Below are positions 8,114 through 16,985 of a stretch of DNA of 64,000 bases, in pieces. Every line of letters begins with the position of its first letter. The stretch's first letter is position 1. This DNA is from Chryseobacterium artocarpi (GTDB lineage Bacteria > Bacteroidota > Bacteroidia > Flavobacteriales > Weeksellaceae): assembly GCF_001684975.1 (NCBI RefSeq), contig NZ_MAYH01000002.1, forward strand, positions 55,744-119,743. The letters run 5' to 3'. The notes beneath the pieces were generated by a model that was not told the DNA's origin, did no database searches, and worked only from the letters and a program-made list of their open reading frames with translations. A program made the translations under genes and the position numbers.

Positions 8114-8218
8114 AATTTGAGAATTTGAGAATTAGTTAATTTGAAAATTATTTAGAGAAACTGAGAATAAATGATTACCCATTTTCAAATTTTCAAATTA
8201 GCACATTTTCAAATTGAA
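8114..8218. repeat. Intercistronic hairpin, family A (paaA/paaE gap)
   Basis: Arms of AATTTGAGAATTTGAGAAT and CATTTTCAAATTTTCAAATT words fill the gap from just upstream of the paaA ATG to the paaE stop. Closely similar to the paaB/paaA element. Confidence 0.75.
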
Positions 8219-9304
8219 TTAAACATCATAATTAAGCATCACCACATTCGTTGTCGGGTGACATTGACAGGTAAGAACGTAGCCTCTTGCCACTTCGTCT
8301 TCGGTAAGTGCGTAGTTTTTCTCCATGAAAACTTCTCCTTCCAAAACTTCCGCTTTACACGTACAACAAACTCCTCCTTTACATGCAAAAGGCACAGGAA
8401 GATTGTCTTTCAATGCTTTATCTAAGATACTCTCTTTTTTGGAATTAAGGTGAAATGAATATTCATCATCATCAATAATTACCGTTACCATACTTTCAAT
8501 ATTGGCAATCGCTTTGAACTCATCACTCATTTCCTCCGTATTTTCTTCGTCAGGAGCCGTGAAATATTCAAATAAAACCTGAATAGCAGGTACTTTTTTA
8601 TCTTTCTTCAGATAGTCTGCAATTCCTTTGATCATTTCTGAAGGACCACAGATGAAGTAAGTAGATTCTTTTACATCAATCTCAGTATATCTTTCAAACA
8701 GCTGATCAAGCTTTTCAGGAGAAATTCTTCCTTCAAAAACTGGATCCTGATGTTTCTCACGACTTACCAGATAAATCACTTTAAACCTTCCATTGAATTG
8801 CTCTGCCAGCTTATCAATTTCAGCTTTTCTCAAAACATGCTCCATGCTTCTGTTACTATAGAACAAATAAGCATTGCTATTAGGTTCCTGATAGAGACTT
8901 TCTTTGATATTGGATAAAACCGGAGTGATTCCGCTTCCTGCAGCCAGACCAACATATGTTTTTACGTTAGTTGGGTGATAAGAAGTATTGAAACCGCCCA
9001 TTGGAGGCATTACTTCCAACATTTCATCCATATGAAGATGCTCATTGAAATATCCTGAAACTTTTCCGTTTTCAAGCAATTTCACCAAAACTTCCAGTGT
9101 ATTGCTCTTTTCACTTGGAGCATTACAGATAGAGTAAGAACGTCTTTCCTCATTTCCATTGATCATCATACGGAAATTAAGGTACTGTCCTTGTTTGAAC
9201 CTGAACTTGTCTTTCAGCTCTTCAGGAATTTCCACCGCTACATTCACAGCGTCTGAAGTATCCTTCTGAACCTTTACAGTTTTAAGTTTATAAAATGAAT
9301 TCAT
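8219..9304 (-). CDS. paaE: Phenylacetyl-CoA epoxidase reductase PaaE
   Basis: Class IA-like reductase passing electrons from NAD(P)H through FAD and a plant-type [2Fe-2S] cluster to PaaA. Domain order is FAD-binding (RSYS at 55-58), NAD(P)-binding (GLAAGSGITP near 128-138) and a C-terminal ferredoxin domain. The cluster ligands C308-x4-C313-x2-C316-x29-C346 match the ferredoxin pattern exactly. Its ATG shares one base with the paaK stop (TAATG), which suggests coupled translation. Confidence 0.95.
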   Translation of the reverse strand: MNSFYKLKTVKVQKDTSDAVNVAVEIPEELKDKFRFKQGQYLNFRMMINGNEERRSYSICNAPSEKSNTLEVLVKLLENGKVSGYFNEHLHMDEMLEVMPPMGGFNTSYHPTNVKTYVGLAAGSGITPVLSNIKESLYQEPNSNAYLFYSNRSMEHVLRKAEIDKLAEQFNGRFKVIYLVSREKHQDPVFEGRISPEKLDQLFERYTEIDVKESTYFICGPSEMIKGIADYLKKDKKVPAIQVLFEYFTAPDEENTEEMSDEFKAIANIESMVTVIIDDDEYSFHLNSKKESILDKALKDNLPVPFACKGGVCCTCKAEVLEGEVFMEKNYALTEDEVARGYVLTCQCHPTTNVVMLNYDV

Positions 9305-10620
9305 TATTTTTTTAGTATTCTATTAATTTTTCCACCTTCGCACTTCGGCAAACTGTCCTGGGCATGTACTTTCACTTTTGTAGTGATGCCTACCCTCTTT
9401 TTTATTTCGTTTTCTATATTTTTTCCAAAGCTTCCGACAAAATTAAAATAATCATCGGTATTTGCTTCTATTTTTTGAGCTTTTACCAACTCATCATCGA
9501 TTTCAATATCAATATCTAATGCTACGCACATATGCTCCTTCTCAATAGGAGTTAAATAATAATTGGGTACCACTCCTTTTACATGTGAAAAAGCATCTTC
9601 AATCTGACTTGGATATACATTCACTCCTCTTACAATCAGCATATCATCTGCTCTGCCTACTATTGGTTTCATTTTCACCATAGTTCTTTTGGCTTTTTCA
9701 TCGTAATAAAGACTTGTAATATCATTGGTCCAATAACGCAGAAGCGGCATGGCTTTTTTCGTTAAAGTGGTAATCACCAATACTCCTTCTTCTCCGAAAG
9801 GAACCGGTTGTTTGGTAATTGGATCTAAAATTTCAGGATAAAAATGATCTTCCCAGATATAGGAACCTCCTTTTTCCTCAAAATCTTCCATAGAAACTCC
9901 AGGACCTATAATTTCACTTAAACCATAAATATTGGTTGCATGAACCCCCAATCTTTCTTCAATGTGACCTCTGATAATTTCCGTCCATGGTTCTGATCCC
10001 AGCACTGCATATTTCAGACTTATTTCATCAGCCGCAATCCCTCGGTTCGCAAACTCATCAGCAATTGTTAAAGCATAAGATGGTGAACAACAAATCACTT
10101 CCGGTTTAAAATCCATAATCAGGTCTACCTGTCTGGCTGTCATTCCTCCGGAAATCGGAAGAACACTCATTCCTAACATTTCAGCTCCGTAATGAAGTCC
10201 TAACCCTCCGGTGAAAATACCGTAACCGTAAGCATTATGTAATTGCATACCTGGTTTGGCACCAGCAGCATTCAATGATCTAGCCACTACTTCACTGAAA
10301 AGATCCACATCTTCCTTCGTGTATCCCACCACAGTAGGCTTTCCTGTAGTTCCGCTTGAGCAGTGAATTCTCTGAAGCTCATTTTTTGGAACGGCAAATA
10401 AACCAAATGGGTAATTATCTCTTAAATCCTTTTTATAAGTAATAGGAAGTTTCGTAATATCCTCAATCGACCTTATATCCTGTGGAGATATTTGCATTTC
10501 ATCAAACTTTCTTTTATAAAATTCTGACTTCTCTCCCAGATAACCAATCAGATTGGTCAATCGGTCAGATTGAAGCTGTCTCAACTGACCCAGCTCCAGA
10601 TATTCAACTGAAAAATCCAT
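9304..10620 (-). CDS. paaK: Phenylacetate-CoA ligase
   Basis: Adenylate-forming ligase that makes phenylacetyl-CoA from phenylacetate, ATP and CoA, the entry step of the pathway. Visible are the P-loop-like SSGTTGKPTVVGYT motif, the A5-type YGLSEIIGPG motif and the C-terminal GRADDMLIVRGVNVYPSQIE segment. I chose the ATG at 10620 (MDFSVEYL). An in-frame ATG at 10635 lies inside the operator-like palindrome and only a few bases from the predicted transcription start; using it would add five residues. First gene of the operon, one-base overlap with paaE. Confidence 0.94.
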   Translation of the reverse strand: MDFSVEYLELGQLRQLQSDRLTNLIGYLGEKSEFYKRKFDEMQISPQDIRSIEDITKLPITYKKDLRDNYPFGLFAVPKNELQRIHCSSGTTGKPTVVGYTKEDVDLFSEVVARSLNAAGAKPGMQLHNAYGYGIFTGGLGLHYGAEMLGMSVLPISGGMTARQVDLIMDFKPEVICCSPSYALTIADEFANRGIAADEISLKYAVLGSEPWTEIIRGHIEERLGVHATNIYGLSEIIGPGVSMEDFEEKGGSYIWEDHFYPEILDPITKQPVPFGEEGVLVITTLTKKAMPLLRYWTNDITSLYYDEKAKRTMVKMKPIVGRADDMLIVRGVNVYPSQIEDAFSHVKGVVPNYYLTPIEKEHMCVALDIDIEIDDELVKAQKIEANTDDYFNFVGSFGKNIENEIKKRVGITTKVKVHAQDSLPKCEGGKINRILKK

Positions 10621-10628
10621 AAAACTAA

Positions 10629-10642
10629 CTAACATTTGTTAG
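10629..10642. promoter_or_regulatory. Operator-like palindrome at the paaK start
   Basis: Perfect inverted repeat CTAACA-TT-TGTTAG. It lies directly downstream of the predicted -7 box, so a bound dimer would cover the transcription start. The TetR-family gene upstream is the obvious candidate for binding it. No second copy was seen in the window. Confidence 0.6.
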
Positions 10643-10645
10643 GTG

Positions 10646-10677
10646 TAAATTTAAAAAGATTTTGGTAGCTGACAAAA
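10646..10677 (-). promoter_or_regulatory. Predicted Bacteroidota promoter of paaK
   Basis: On the reverse strand, TTTTG (10677-10673) is followed after 19 nt by TAAATTTA (10653-10646), one base off the TAnnTTTG consensus. The spacing fits, and the start would fall in the palindrome at 10629-10642. Confidence 0.55.
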
Positions 10678-10793
10678 TTTTTATGATTTTCGTCATATTT
10701 TGAACGATTCTAAATAGCGAACTTGTGAATTTTGCTTATTTACAATAGCATCACAAAAGTTTTTGAACACATATTAAGGATTAAAAAAAGAGT

Positions 10794-10830
10794 ATTGAGA
10801 TTCTTCTTTCGCCAGAATGACAAAAGATAA
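10794..10830. repeat. Dispersed GTCATTCTG...GAAGAATCTC repeat
   Basis: Reverse strand reads GTCATTCTGGCGAAAGAAGA then ATCTC. Same family as the element at 2691-2719. Such elements recur in many bacterial genomes. It lies between the tetR stop and the paaK promoter. Confidence 0.6.
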
Positions 10831-10834
10831 TGTA

Positions 10835-11410
10835 TTAATTTTGGGTTCCTAAAAGCCCAAAAAGGATCTTATCTCTAATTTCTTCCGTGATGTCATCTTT
10901 GGAATCGCTATTTCTTTTGAACCAGAAATAAGAATTGTTTAAGGTATGAAGAATGAATCTTGTTGTGAAAGAGGGAGATTTCAACTCCCAGTTTTCAGCC
11001 TGATAAATTTCAGAGATAAGTGTTTCAACTTCCTGCTGATAATTTTTTCTCAACTCTATAAATTCGGGAAGTTTTTCTTCAAGATGTCTCCATTCTATAG
11101 AATAAATGTGGGTGACATCGCGGTTTTTAAGTACAACAGACAAATGTTTATCCAAAAATAAATTTAGCTTTTCTCTTGGAGCAATATCTGTATTTTTCAC
11201 TTCCTGAAGCTCATCGAAAAACTCCTGAGCAATACCGAAACAAATCCACTCCAGAATTTCTTCCTTCGAACGGATATGGGCATATAATGATGCTGCTTTG
11301 ATATTTAGTTTCGTAGCAAGGTCCCTTACCGAACTTCCCATATAACCTTTCTCTTTAAAAAGTTCTACTGCTACGTCTAATATTTTCTTTTGTTTTTCTT
11401 TAAGTTCCAT
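10835..11410 (-). CDS. TetR/AcrR-family regulator, PaaR-like
   Basis: A 191-residue TetR repressor. The N-terminal HTH covers ~8-55 (VRDLATKLNIKAASLYAHI is the recognition region, then KEEIL). The C-terminal ~135 residues form the ligand-binding helical domain. It lies directly upstream of paaK on the same strand, 215 bp from the chosen paaK start. PaaR-type TetR regulators in other bacteria repress paa genes and respond to phenylacetyl-CoA; that role here is inferred from position and from the palindrome at the paaK promoter. Confidence 0.85.
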   Translation of the reverse strand: MELKEKQKKILDVAVELFKEKGYMGSSVRDLATKLNIKAASLYAHIRSKEEILEWICFGIAQEFFDELQEVKNTDIAPREKLNLFLDKHLSVVLKNRDVTHIYSIEWRHLEEKLPEFIELRKNYQQEVETLISEIYQAENWELKSPSFTTRFILHTLNNSYFWFKRNSDSKDDITEEIRDKILFGLLGTQN

Positions 11411-11802
11411 CTGTAAAAATGCAAAAGTAGTTATTCTGATTTAAACTGCTGGTTTTTTGATAATAAATAAGATTAAAGATTTAAAACGAGTAATGATTAG
11501 TTCGATTTTAAGGTTTTATTCATCCGTTCGATTTGTATGATATGACGATTTGTTCATGAATTTCTAATCAAAAATTAAAGATTCGGAAATTTTGTCAAGT
11601 TAATTTTACGTTAAAAATACACAATCCGGAAATTTTGTCCATTTTTTTTGTAAATTTAATAATTGAACAGTTTTTGCGATATAGTCATCGATTAAATGAT
11701 TAAATAATTGATAGGCATTAAGAAGCTGAGCTTTAAAATTCGGTTTCTTGATGTTTTTAAGAACTAAACTTTAAACGAATCATTACCAAAAATATATAAA
11801 AT
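11411..11802. other. 392-bp divergent intergenic region, tetR/clpB
   Basis: AT-rich and without a plausible ORF. It holds the tetR -7 candidate and a direct repeat of CGGAAATTTTGTC at 11584-11596 and 11627-11639 (43 bp apart, start to start) upstream of clpB. The repeat may be a regulatory site for the chaperone gene, but I know no matching heat-shock operator for this phylum. Confidence 0.5.
11422..11429 (-). promoter_or_regulatory. Possible -7 box of the tetR gene
   Basis: Reverse-strand TACTTTTG fits TAnnTTTG and lies 11 bp upstream of the tetR ATG, giving a very short leader. No good -33 TTG was found, so support is partial. Confidence 0.35.
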
Positions 11803-14397
11803 ATGAACTTAAATCAATATACTGTAAAATCACAAGAAGCCATCCAGGCAGCTCAACAGGTTGCAATGGAATTTGGCAATCAAAGTATCGAACCTCAACA
11901 TCTTCTGGAAGGAATTTTCCAAGTGGATGAAAATATATCGCCTTTCCTATTAAAGAAATCTGAAGCAGATGCCAATTTAGTAAGAGAGCGAAACCGTGAA
12001 AATTTAGAAAAGCTTCCTAAGGTACAGGGAGGAAACATTTATCTTTCACAATCAGCCAATAAAGTTTTACTGGACGCTCCCAACATCGCAAAAAAAATGG
12101 GCGATGAATATGTAACGATTGAACATTTATGGCTATCCCTTATCGAAACCAGTTCTGAAGTTTCTCAGATGTTAAAAGATATGGGAGTAACTAAAAAGTT
12201 ACTGGAAGGAGCTATCAAAGAATTAAGAAAAGGAAGCAAGGCTACTTCTGCAAGCTCGGAAGAAACTTATCAATCCTTAAATAAATATGCTAAGAACTTT
12301 AACGAGTTAGCAGCTGAAGGAAAACTGGATCCTGTAATCGGACGTGATGAAGAAATCAGAAGAGTATTACAGATTCTTTCCAGAAGAACAAAAAATAACC
12401 CTATCCTTATAGGGGAACCTGGTGTAGGTAAAACGGCTATTGCTGAAGGAATCGCTCATAGAATCATCAGCGGCGATGTTCCTGAAAATCTAGTGGACAA
12501 GACATTATATTCATTGGATATGGGGGCTTTGATCGCTGGAGCAAAATACAAAGGTGAATTTGAAGAGCGTCTGAAATCTGTAGTGAATGAAGTCAGCAAA
12601 TCTGATGGACAGATCATTCTTTTCATCGATGAGATCCACACTTTAGTAGGTGCCGGAGGTGGTGAAGGAGCAATGGATGCTGCCAACATTTTAAAACCAG
12701 CCCTTGCTAGAGGTGAATTAAGAGCTATTGGAGCAACTACTTTGAATGAATATCAAAAGTATTTTGAAAAAGACAAGGCATTAGAAAGACGTTTTCAGAA
12801 AGTAATGGTAGAAGAACCGGATACTGAGTCTGCAATCTCTATTCTTCGTGGAATAAAAGATAAATATGAAGCTCATCACAAGGTAAGAATCAAAGATGAA
12901 GCAATTATTGCAGCCGTGGAAATGTCTCAAAGATATATTTCAGACCGATTTTTACCAGATAAAGCGATTGACCTTATTGATGAAGCATCTGCAAAACTGA
13001 GAATGGAAATCAACTCCAAACCGGAAGAGCTTGATGTTTTAGACAGAAAGTTAATGCAGTTGGAAATTGAATTGGCTGCGATTTCAAGAGAGGGCAACCA
13101 AACTAAAATAGACCATTTAAAAGAAGATATTTCGAAGATTTCGGAGCAGAGAAACGAGATCAATGCCAAATGGTTGAAAGAAAAGCAGAAAAGTGAAGAT
13201 CTTACCCAGATCAAAAAAGATATTGAATCTCTGAAATTAGAAGCGGAAAGAGCTTCCAGAGCAGGAGATTATGCAAAAGTAGCGGAAATCCAATATGGAA
13301 AACTTCGTGAAAAAGAAGATGAGCTTGCCAAAGTGGAACTTGAAATGCAAAATCACCAGAATGAGCTGATCAAAGAGGAAGTAACTTCTGAAAATATCTC
13401 TGAAGTGATTGCAAAATGGACAGGTATTCCTGTAACCAAGCTATTACAATCTGAAAGAGATAAATTATTAAATCTTGAAGCAGAACTTCATCACAGAGTT
13501 GTAGGACAAGATGAAGCGATTGAAGCTGTAGCCGATGCTATCAGAAGAAACAGAGCGGGATTAAGTGATGATAAAAAACCAATCGGGTCATTCCTTTTCT
13601 TAGGAACTACCGGTGTTGGTAAAACAGAGCTTGCAAAAGCCTTGGCAGAATTCCTGTTTGATGATGAAAATAATATGACCAGAATTGATATGAGTGAATA
13701 TCAGGAACGTCACAGTGTTTCAAGATTGGTAGGAGCTCCTCCGGGATATGTAGGATATGATGAAGGTGGTCAATTAACTGAAGCTGTAAGAAGAAGACCT
13801 TATTCCGTAGTTCTGTTAGATGAGATTGAAAAAGCACACCCGGATGTTTTCAACACTTTATTACAGGTTTTGGATGATGGACGTTTGACAGATAATAAAG
13901 GGCGAGTGGTGAATTTCAAAAATTCGATCATCATTATGACTTCGAATTTAGGCTCACATCTGATTCAGGAGAATTTTGAAGATTTAACTGAAGAAAATCA
14001 GAATGAGATTGTGGATAAAACGAAAGATGAAGTTTTCGACTTATTGAAACAGACTTTACGTCCGGAATTCCTGAACAGAATTGATGAGATTGTATTGTTC
14101 CAACCTTTAAGAAAAAAAGAAATCGGAAAAATCGTTCAGTATCAATTGAGAGGATTCAATGAAATGCTTGCTAAAAGAAATATCATTATGACTTTCACTC
14201 AGGATGCAGTAGATTATCTGATGGATAAAGGTTATGATCCGGCATTCGGAGCAAGACCTCTAAAAAGAGTCATTCAGCAGGAAGTATTAAACAAGCTGTC
14301 AAAAGAAATCCTTGCAGGAAACGTAAACGATGGAGACAGAATCACACTGGATTATTTTGTAGAAACCGGATTGGTATTCCGTCCTACTGAACAATAA
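11803..14397 (+). CDS. clpB: ATP-dependent disaggregase ClpB
   Basis: Hexameric AAA+ chaperone that extracts polypeptides from aggregates together with the DnaK system. The 864 residues are full length. Domain order is Clp N-domain (1-145), AAA-1 with Walker A GEPGVGKT at 204-211 and FIDEIHTL, the coiled-coil middle domain (~400-530), AAA-2 with GTTGVGKT at 601-608, and the C-terminal small domain (GARPLKRVIQQ). The middle domain and absence of a ClpP-binding loop separate it from ClpC/ClpA. Monocistronic, with a strong hairpin terminator after it. Confidence 0.97.
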   Translation: MNLNQYTVKSQEAIQAAQQVAMEFGNQSIEPQHLLEGIFQVDENISPFLLKKSEADANLVRERNRENLEKLPKVQGGNIYLSQSANKVLLDAPNIAKKMGDEYVTIEHLWLSLIETSSEVSQMLKDMGVTKKLLEGAIKELRKGSKATSASSEETYQSLNKYAKNFNELAAEGKLDPVIGRDEEIRRVLQILSRRTKNNPILIGEPGVGKTAIAEGIAHRIISGDVPENLVDKTLYSLDMGALIAGAKYKGEFEERLKSVVNEVSKSDGQIILFIDEIHTLVGAGGGEGAMDAANILKPALARGELRAIGATTLNEYQKYFEKDKALERRFQKVMVEEPDTESAISILRGIKDKYEAHHKVRIKDEAIIAAVEMSQRYISDRFLPDKAIDLIDEASAKLRMEINSKPEELDVLDRKLMQLEIELAAISREGNQTKIDHLKEDISKISEQRNEINAKWLKEKQKSEDLTQIKKDIESLKLEAERASRAGDYAKVAEIQYGKLREKEDELAKVELEMQNHQNELIKEEVTSENISEVIAKWTGIPVTKLLQSERDKLLNLEAELHHRVVGQDEAIEAVADAIRRNRAGLSDDKKPIGSFLFLGTTGVGKTELAKALAEFLFDDENNMTRIDMSEYQERHSVSRLVGAPPGYVGYDEGGQLTEAVRRRPYSVVLLDEIEKAHPDVFNTLLQVLDDGRLTDNKGRVVNFKNSIIIMTSNLGSHLIQENFEDLTEENQNEIVDKTKDEVFDLLKQTLRPEFLNRIDEIVLFQPLRKKEIGKIVQYQLRGFNEMLAKRNIIMTFTQDAVDYLMDKGYDPAFGARPLKRVIQQEVLNKLSKEILAGNVNDGDRITLDYFVETGLVFRPTEQ

Positions 14398-14435
14398 ATA
14401 TAAATAGTTTTTTTCATATACATTAATTTTTGTAG

Positions 14436-14472
14436 ATAAGTGCTGTAGAGAAATCTGCGGCACTTATTTTAT
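14436..14472 (+). terminator. Terminator of clpB
   Basis: A 13-bp stem (ATAAGTGCTGTAG / CTGCGGCACTTAT, two G-U pairs) with loop AGAAAT, followed by a T-rich run. Confidence 0.75.
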
Positions 14473-14595
14473 TGTATTTCAATCACAACAAAAATAGAAA
14501 ACCACCAATTTAACATAAAAAAATTTCACAGTTTTTTGAAATATTGTATTAAAAAAAGTTTTAATTTAGTTTTCTAAACCAAAAAACATTCACAT

Positions 14596-15585
14596 ATGAA
14601 AAAAGCAATTTTAGGAGTTGTTATCACTCTTTTTATCTCTTGCAACAACAACGAAACAGAAAATGTAACCCCGGAAAACACAAATGCAGAACAGGCAGAC
14701 ATTGCAAACAGTAAAGCAGCCCTTTGTGGTTCTGACATTCTCAGACAGAAACGTCTTGCTGAAGACCCAGCCGCTATGCAGCGAATGCTTCAGATAGAAA
14801 ACCAAACAAACAATTTCATCGAACAAAAAAAGATGGGAAAAGTACTTGCAGATGGCAGTGTTGAGATCCCTGTCATTTTCAACGTTTTATACAGCAATGC
14901 TACCAGTAATGTTTCAGATGCGAGAATAAATTCTCAAATTGATGTTCTGAACAAAGCATTTGCATCAAGCCATGCAGATGTTTCAAGTATACCTGCAGAA
15001 TTTAAACCGGTAAATGCTGGTGATACTAAAATAAAATTCAGATTAGCAGGAATCAACAGAAAATCTACAACAAAAGCCAACTGGGCACCTGATGATAAAA
15101 TGAAAAGCACTTCTACAGGAGGTATGAATGCTACAGATCCTTCAAAATACCTGAACATTTGGGTGGTAAATTACATGCCTTATTCTACAGGATATGTGCT
15201 AGGATATGCCACTTTCCCTGAGGATGCAGGTCTTTGGAATGATGGTGTAGTAATGATGGATGAATATGTGGGTGCCGGCGGACCTATTGCGACTCACAAC
15301 AAAGGAAGAGTTACAGTACATGAAGTGGGACATTACCTTAATCTGAGACATATCTGTGGAAATGACTTTGTGAATGACACCCCTCAGCAAGTTACCTTAC
15401 ATAGAGGAGTTCCTACTTATCCAAAATATGAAACATGTGGTGGCGTATCGCGTTCTGTAATGTTCATGAACTATATGGATTATTCTGACGAAACTACTCT
15501 ATTCATGTTTACAAAACAACAAAACGACAGAATGCAGGCTGCTATTTCAGCATCCGGACCTAGAGCCGGTTTAAGAATACTTTAA
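14596..15585 (+). CDS. M43-type metalloprotease lipoprotein, copy 1 (altered zinc motif)
   Basis: Predicted lipoprotein: signal peptide with lipobox LFIS-C16, then a propeptide-like region and an M43 (pappalysin-like) domain. The zinc motif is HEVGHYLNLRH at 242-252, where the usual glycine of HExxHxxGxxH is asparagine. The Met-turn MNYMDYSDE follows near 295. Compared with copy 2 at 18636 it lacks about five residues, including a cysteine, just after the zinc motif (HICGNDFVNDTP against HIWGDANCGDDLIADTP). It may therefore have weakened or changed activity. Its own terminator follows, so it is separate from the downstream cassette. Confidence 0.85.
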   Translation: MKKAILGVVITLFISCNNNETENVTPENTNAEQADIANSKAALCGSDILRQKRLAEDPAAMQRMLQIENQTNNFIEQKKMGKVLADGSVEIPVIFNVLYSNATSNVSDARINSQIDVLNKAFASSHADVSSIPAEFKPVNAGDTKIKFRLAGINRKSTTKANWAPDDKMKSTSTGGMNATDPSKYLNIWVVNYMPYSTGYVLGYATFPEDAGLWNDGVVMMDEYVGAGGPIATHNKGRVTVHEVGHYLNLRHICGNDFVNDTPQQVTLHRGVPTYPKYETCGGVSRSVMFMNYMDYSDETTLFMFTKQQNDRMQAAISASGPRAGLRIL

Positions 15586-15624
15586 ACAGCATCTTTTTCA
15601 AACAAAAGTTCAGTACAATATACA

Positions 15625-15657
15625 TAAGTCCGCTATCGTTACGATGCGGACTTTTTT
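15625..15657 (+). terminator. Terminator of M43 copy 1
   Basis: AAGTCCGC pairs with GCGGACTT around an inner ATCG/CGAT stem with one bulged base, followed by TTTTTT. Confidence 0.75.
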
Positions 15658-15774
15658 ATTTTTATACACAATCCGTAAAAACACGGTAAAAATAACAGTA
15701 TAATTCCCTGTTCATTACTATATTTTTTTACGAAATTTGCCAAAATATGGATATTTCCAACATAAAACTAAGTT

Positions 15775-16317
15775 ATGAATACAGAATCTACTAATGAAAA
15801 CGATCTACCAAGATCAGGATCAGGGTTAATGTCAAATGAATTGATAAAAACTCTTATTGAAAATTACCGTACCAATCACTTGAGTGCCATTAATGATTCA
15901 TTGGGAATAAAAGATGCTCATTCCATTTGGTTTGATCTTCCTAAACTGAAAAACTTCATTGCTTTAATAGAGCAGGAAGCTGCTAAAGTAAACCCTCGGT
16001 ATACTCAGGAAGATTTAGGAATTAGATTTTATTATGCAGCTTACCCAAAAATTGATAATTGGGATATTATGAATACCCACCCTGTTCCACAGGAGTATTC
16101 GGAAAAACATACCCTTGTTATGATCCCTACAATGAAAGGAAAGAATGCGGAAGGTGAATTACATGATTTTGATTTCAATCCTATCCAATCCGATGAAAGC
16201 AGATCTATAGCTATGGCAGCCCGTGGAGGTTCAGGACCAAGCTATGACGACGGAAACCTTGGTGAAAACAGCGGCACACTTGTTCCTCCGTCACCTATCA
16301 TTGGTGAAGCTTATTAA
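15775..16317 (+). CDS. Unknown 180-aa soluble protein, first gene of a signalling cassette
   Basis: No signal peptide or membrane segment. I cannot name a family, although the central part (IWFDLPKLKNFIALIEQEA, DLGIRFYYAAYP, EKHTLVMIPTMK) reads like a conserved Bacteroidota protein of unknown function. The C-terminal ~40 residues are Gly/Ser/Pro-rich and probably disordered. It begins a tight series with the membrane protein (20-bp gap), the kinase and the response regulator, so a role in that signalling path is likely. ATG start. Confidence 0.75.
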   Translation: MNTESTNENDLPRSGSGLMSNELIKTLIENYRTNHLSAINDSLGIKDAHSIWFDLPKLKNFIALIEQEAAKVNPRYTQEDLGIRFYYAAYPKIDNWDIMNTHPVPQEYSEKHTLVMIPTMKGKNAEGELHDFDFNPIQSDESRSIAMAARGGSGPSYDDGNLGENSGTLVPPSPIIGEAY

Positions 16318-16337
16318 TTACCATTTCTGAACACAAT

Positions 16338-16985
16338 ATGACTGAGATTCAAAAAATATTCTCTTCAATCATGTATGGAGGTGAAGCTATTGCAGCTTTA
16401 GTCTCTATAATTTATTATAACCGTGTAAAAAAAACACCCTGGAAATATTTGGCAATTTATCTTGTTATTATTTTCCTCTGCGAATCATCTGTAAAATGGG
16501 GTGAAGAGCAACTTAGAATAGACAGAATACTTTTTTATAATTACTTTGTGATTCCATTACAGTTTATATTTTTTTATTGGCTGTACGCAAAAGAGTCTCT
16601 AAAGAAACCAAAACTGTTCTATATAATGACCGGAGCATATCTCTTGACCTATGTTCTCAGGGCGCTTTTTTTCCCGGAAAAAAAAACTATCTTTTCTTTC
16701 AATTACAATATAGGCTGTCTATTCTTAATGGCTCTCGTCATTATGGAATATTATAAACAGGTTAATTCATCTGAGATTCTCAATTTCAGTAAAAACAAAA
16801 TGTTTTATATTAACCTGGGAGTAACGCTTTTTTATATTGCTAACCTTCCGTTCATGACATTTAACTCTCTTCTTTACAAATACATGGAAATATGGGATAT
16901 TTATTTCATATATTTCCAGGTTTCAGGAGCAGTTATGTATATTTTATTTGCAAGTGCATTGATATGGGGAAAACAGAACTCTTAA
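16338..16985 (+). CDS. Multi-pass membrane protein, possible sensor partner
   Basis: A 215-residue protein with about six or seven hydrophobic helices and short loops, no signal peptide and no enzymatic motif. It precedes the kinase gene, which overlaps its 3' end by 22 bp. The kinase has only one N-terminal membrane helix and no sensor domain of its own, so this protein may supply signal reception. Function is inference from context; I do not recognise a family. Confidence 0.75.
   Translation: MTEIQKIFSSIMYGGEAIAALVSIIYYNRVKKTPWKYLAIYLVIIFLCESSVKWGEEQLRIDRILFYNYFVIPLQFIFFYWLYAKESLKKPKLFYIMTGAYLLTYVLRALFFPEKKTIFSFNYNIGCLFLMALVIMEYYKQVNSSEILNFSKNKMFYINLGVTLFYIANLPFMTFNSLLYKYMEIWDIYFIYFQVSGAVMYILFASALIWGKQNS

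Noticed and set aside
536..8218. CRISPR array
   Set aside because: Repeated words lie in separate gaps, are imperfect and inverted, and lack regular spacers or cas genes.
16892..16963. Upstream start of the HisKA_3 kinase
   Set aside because: It would overlap the membrane gene by 94 bp; the ATG at 16964 leads directly into the membrane helix.
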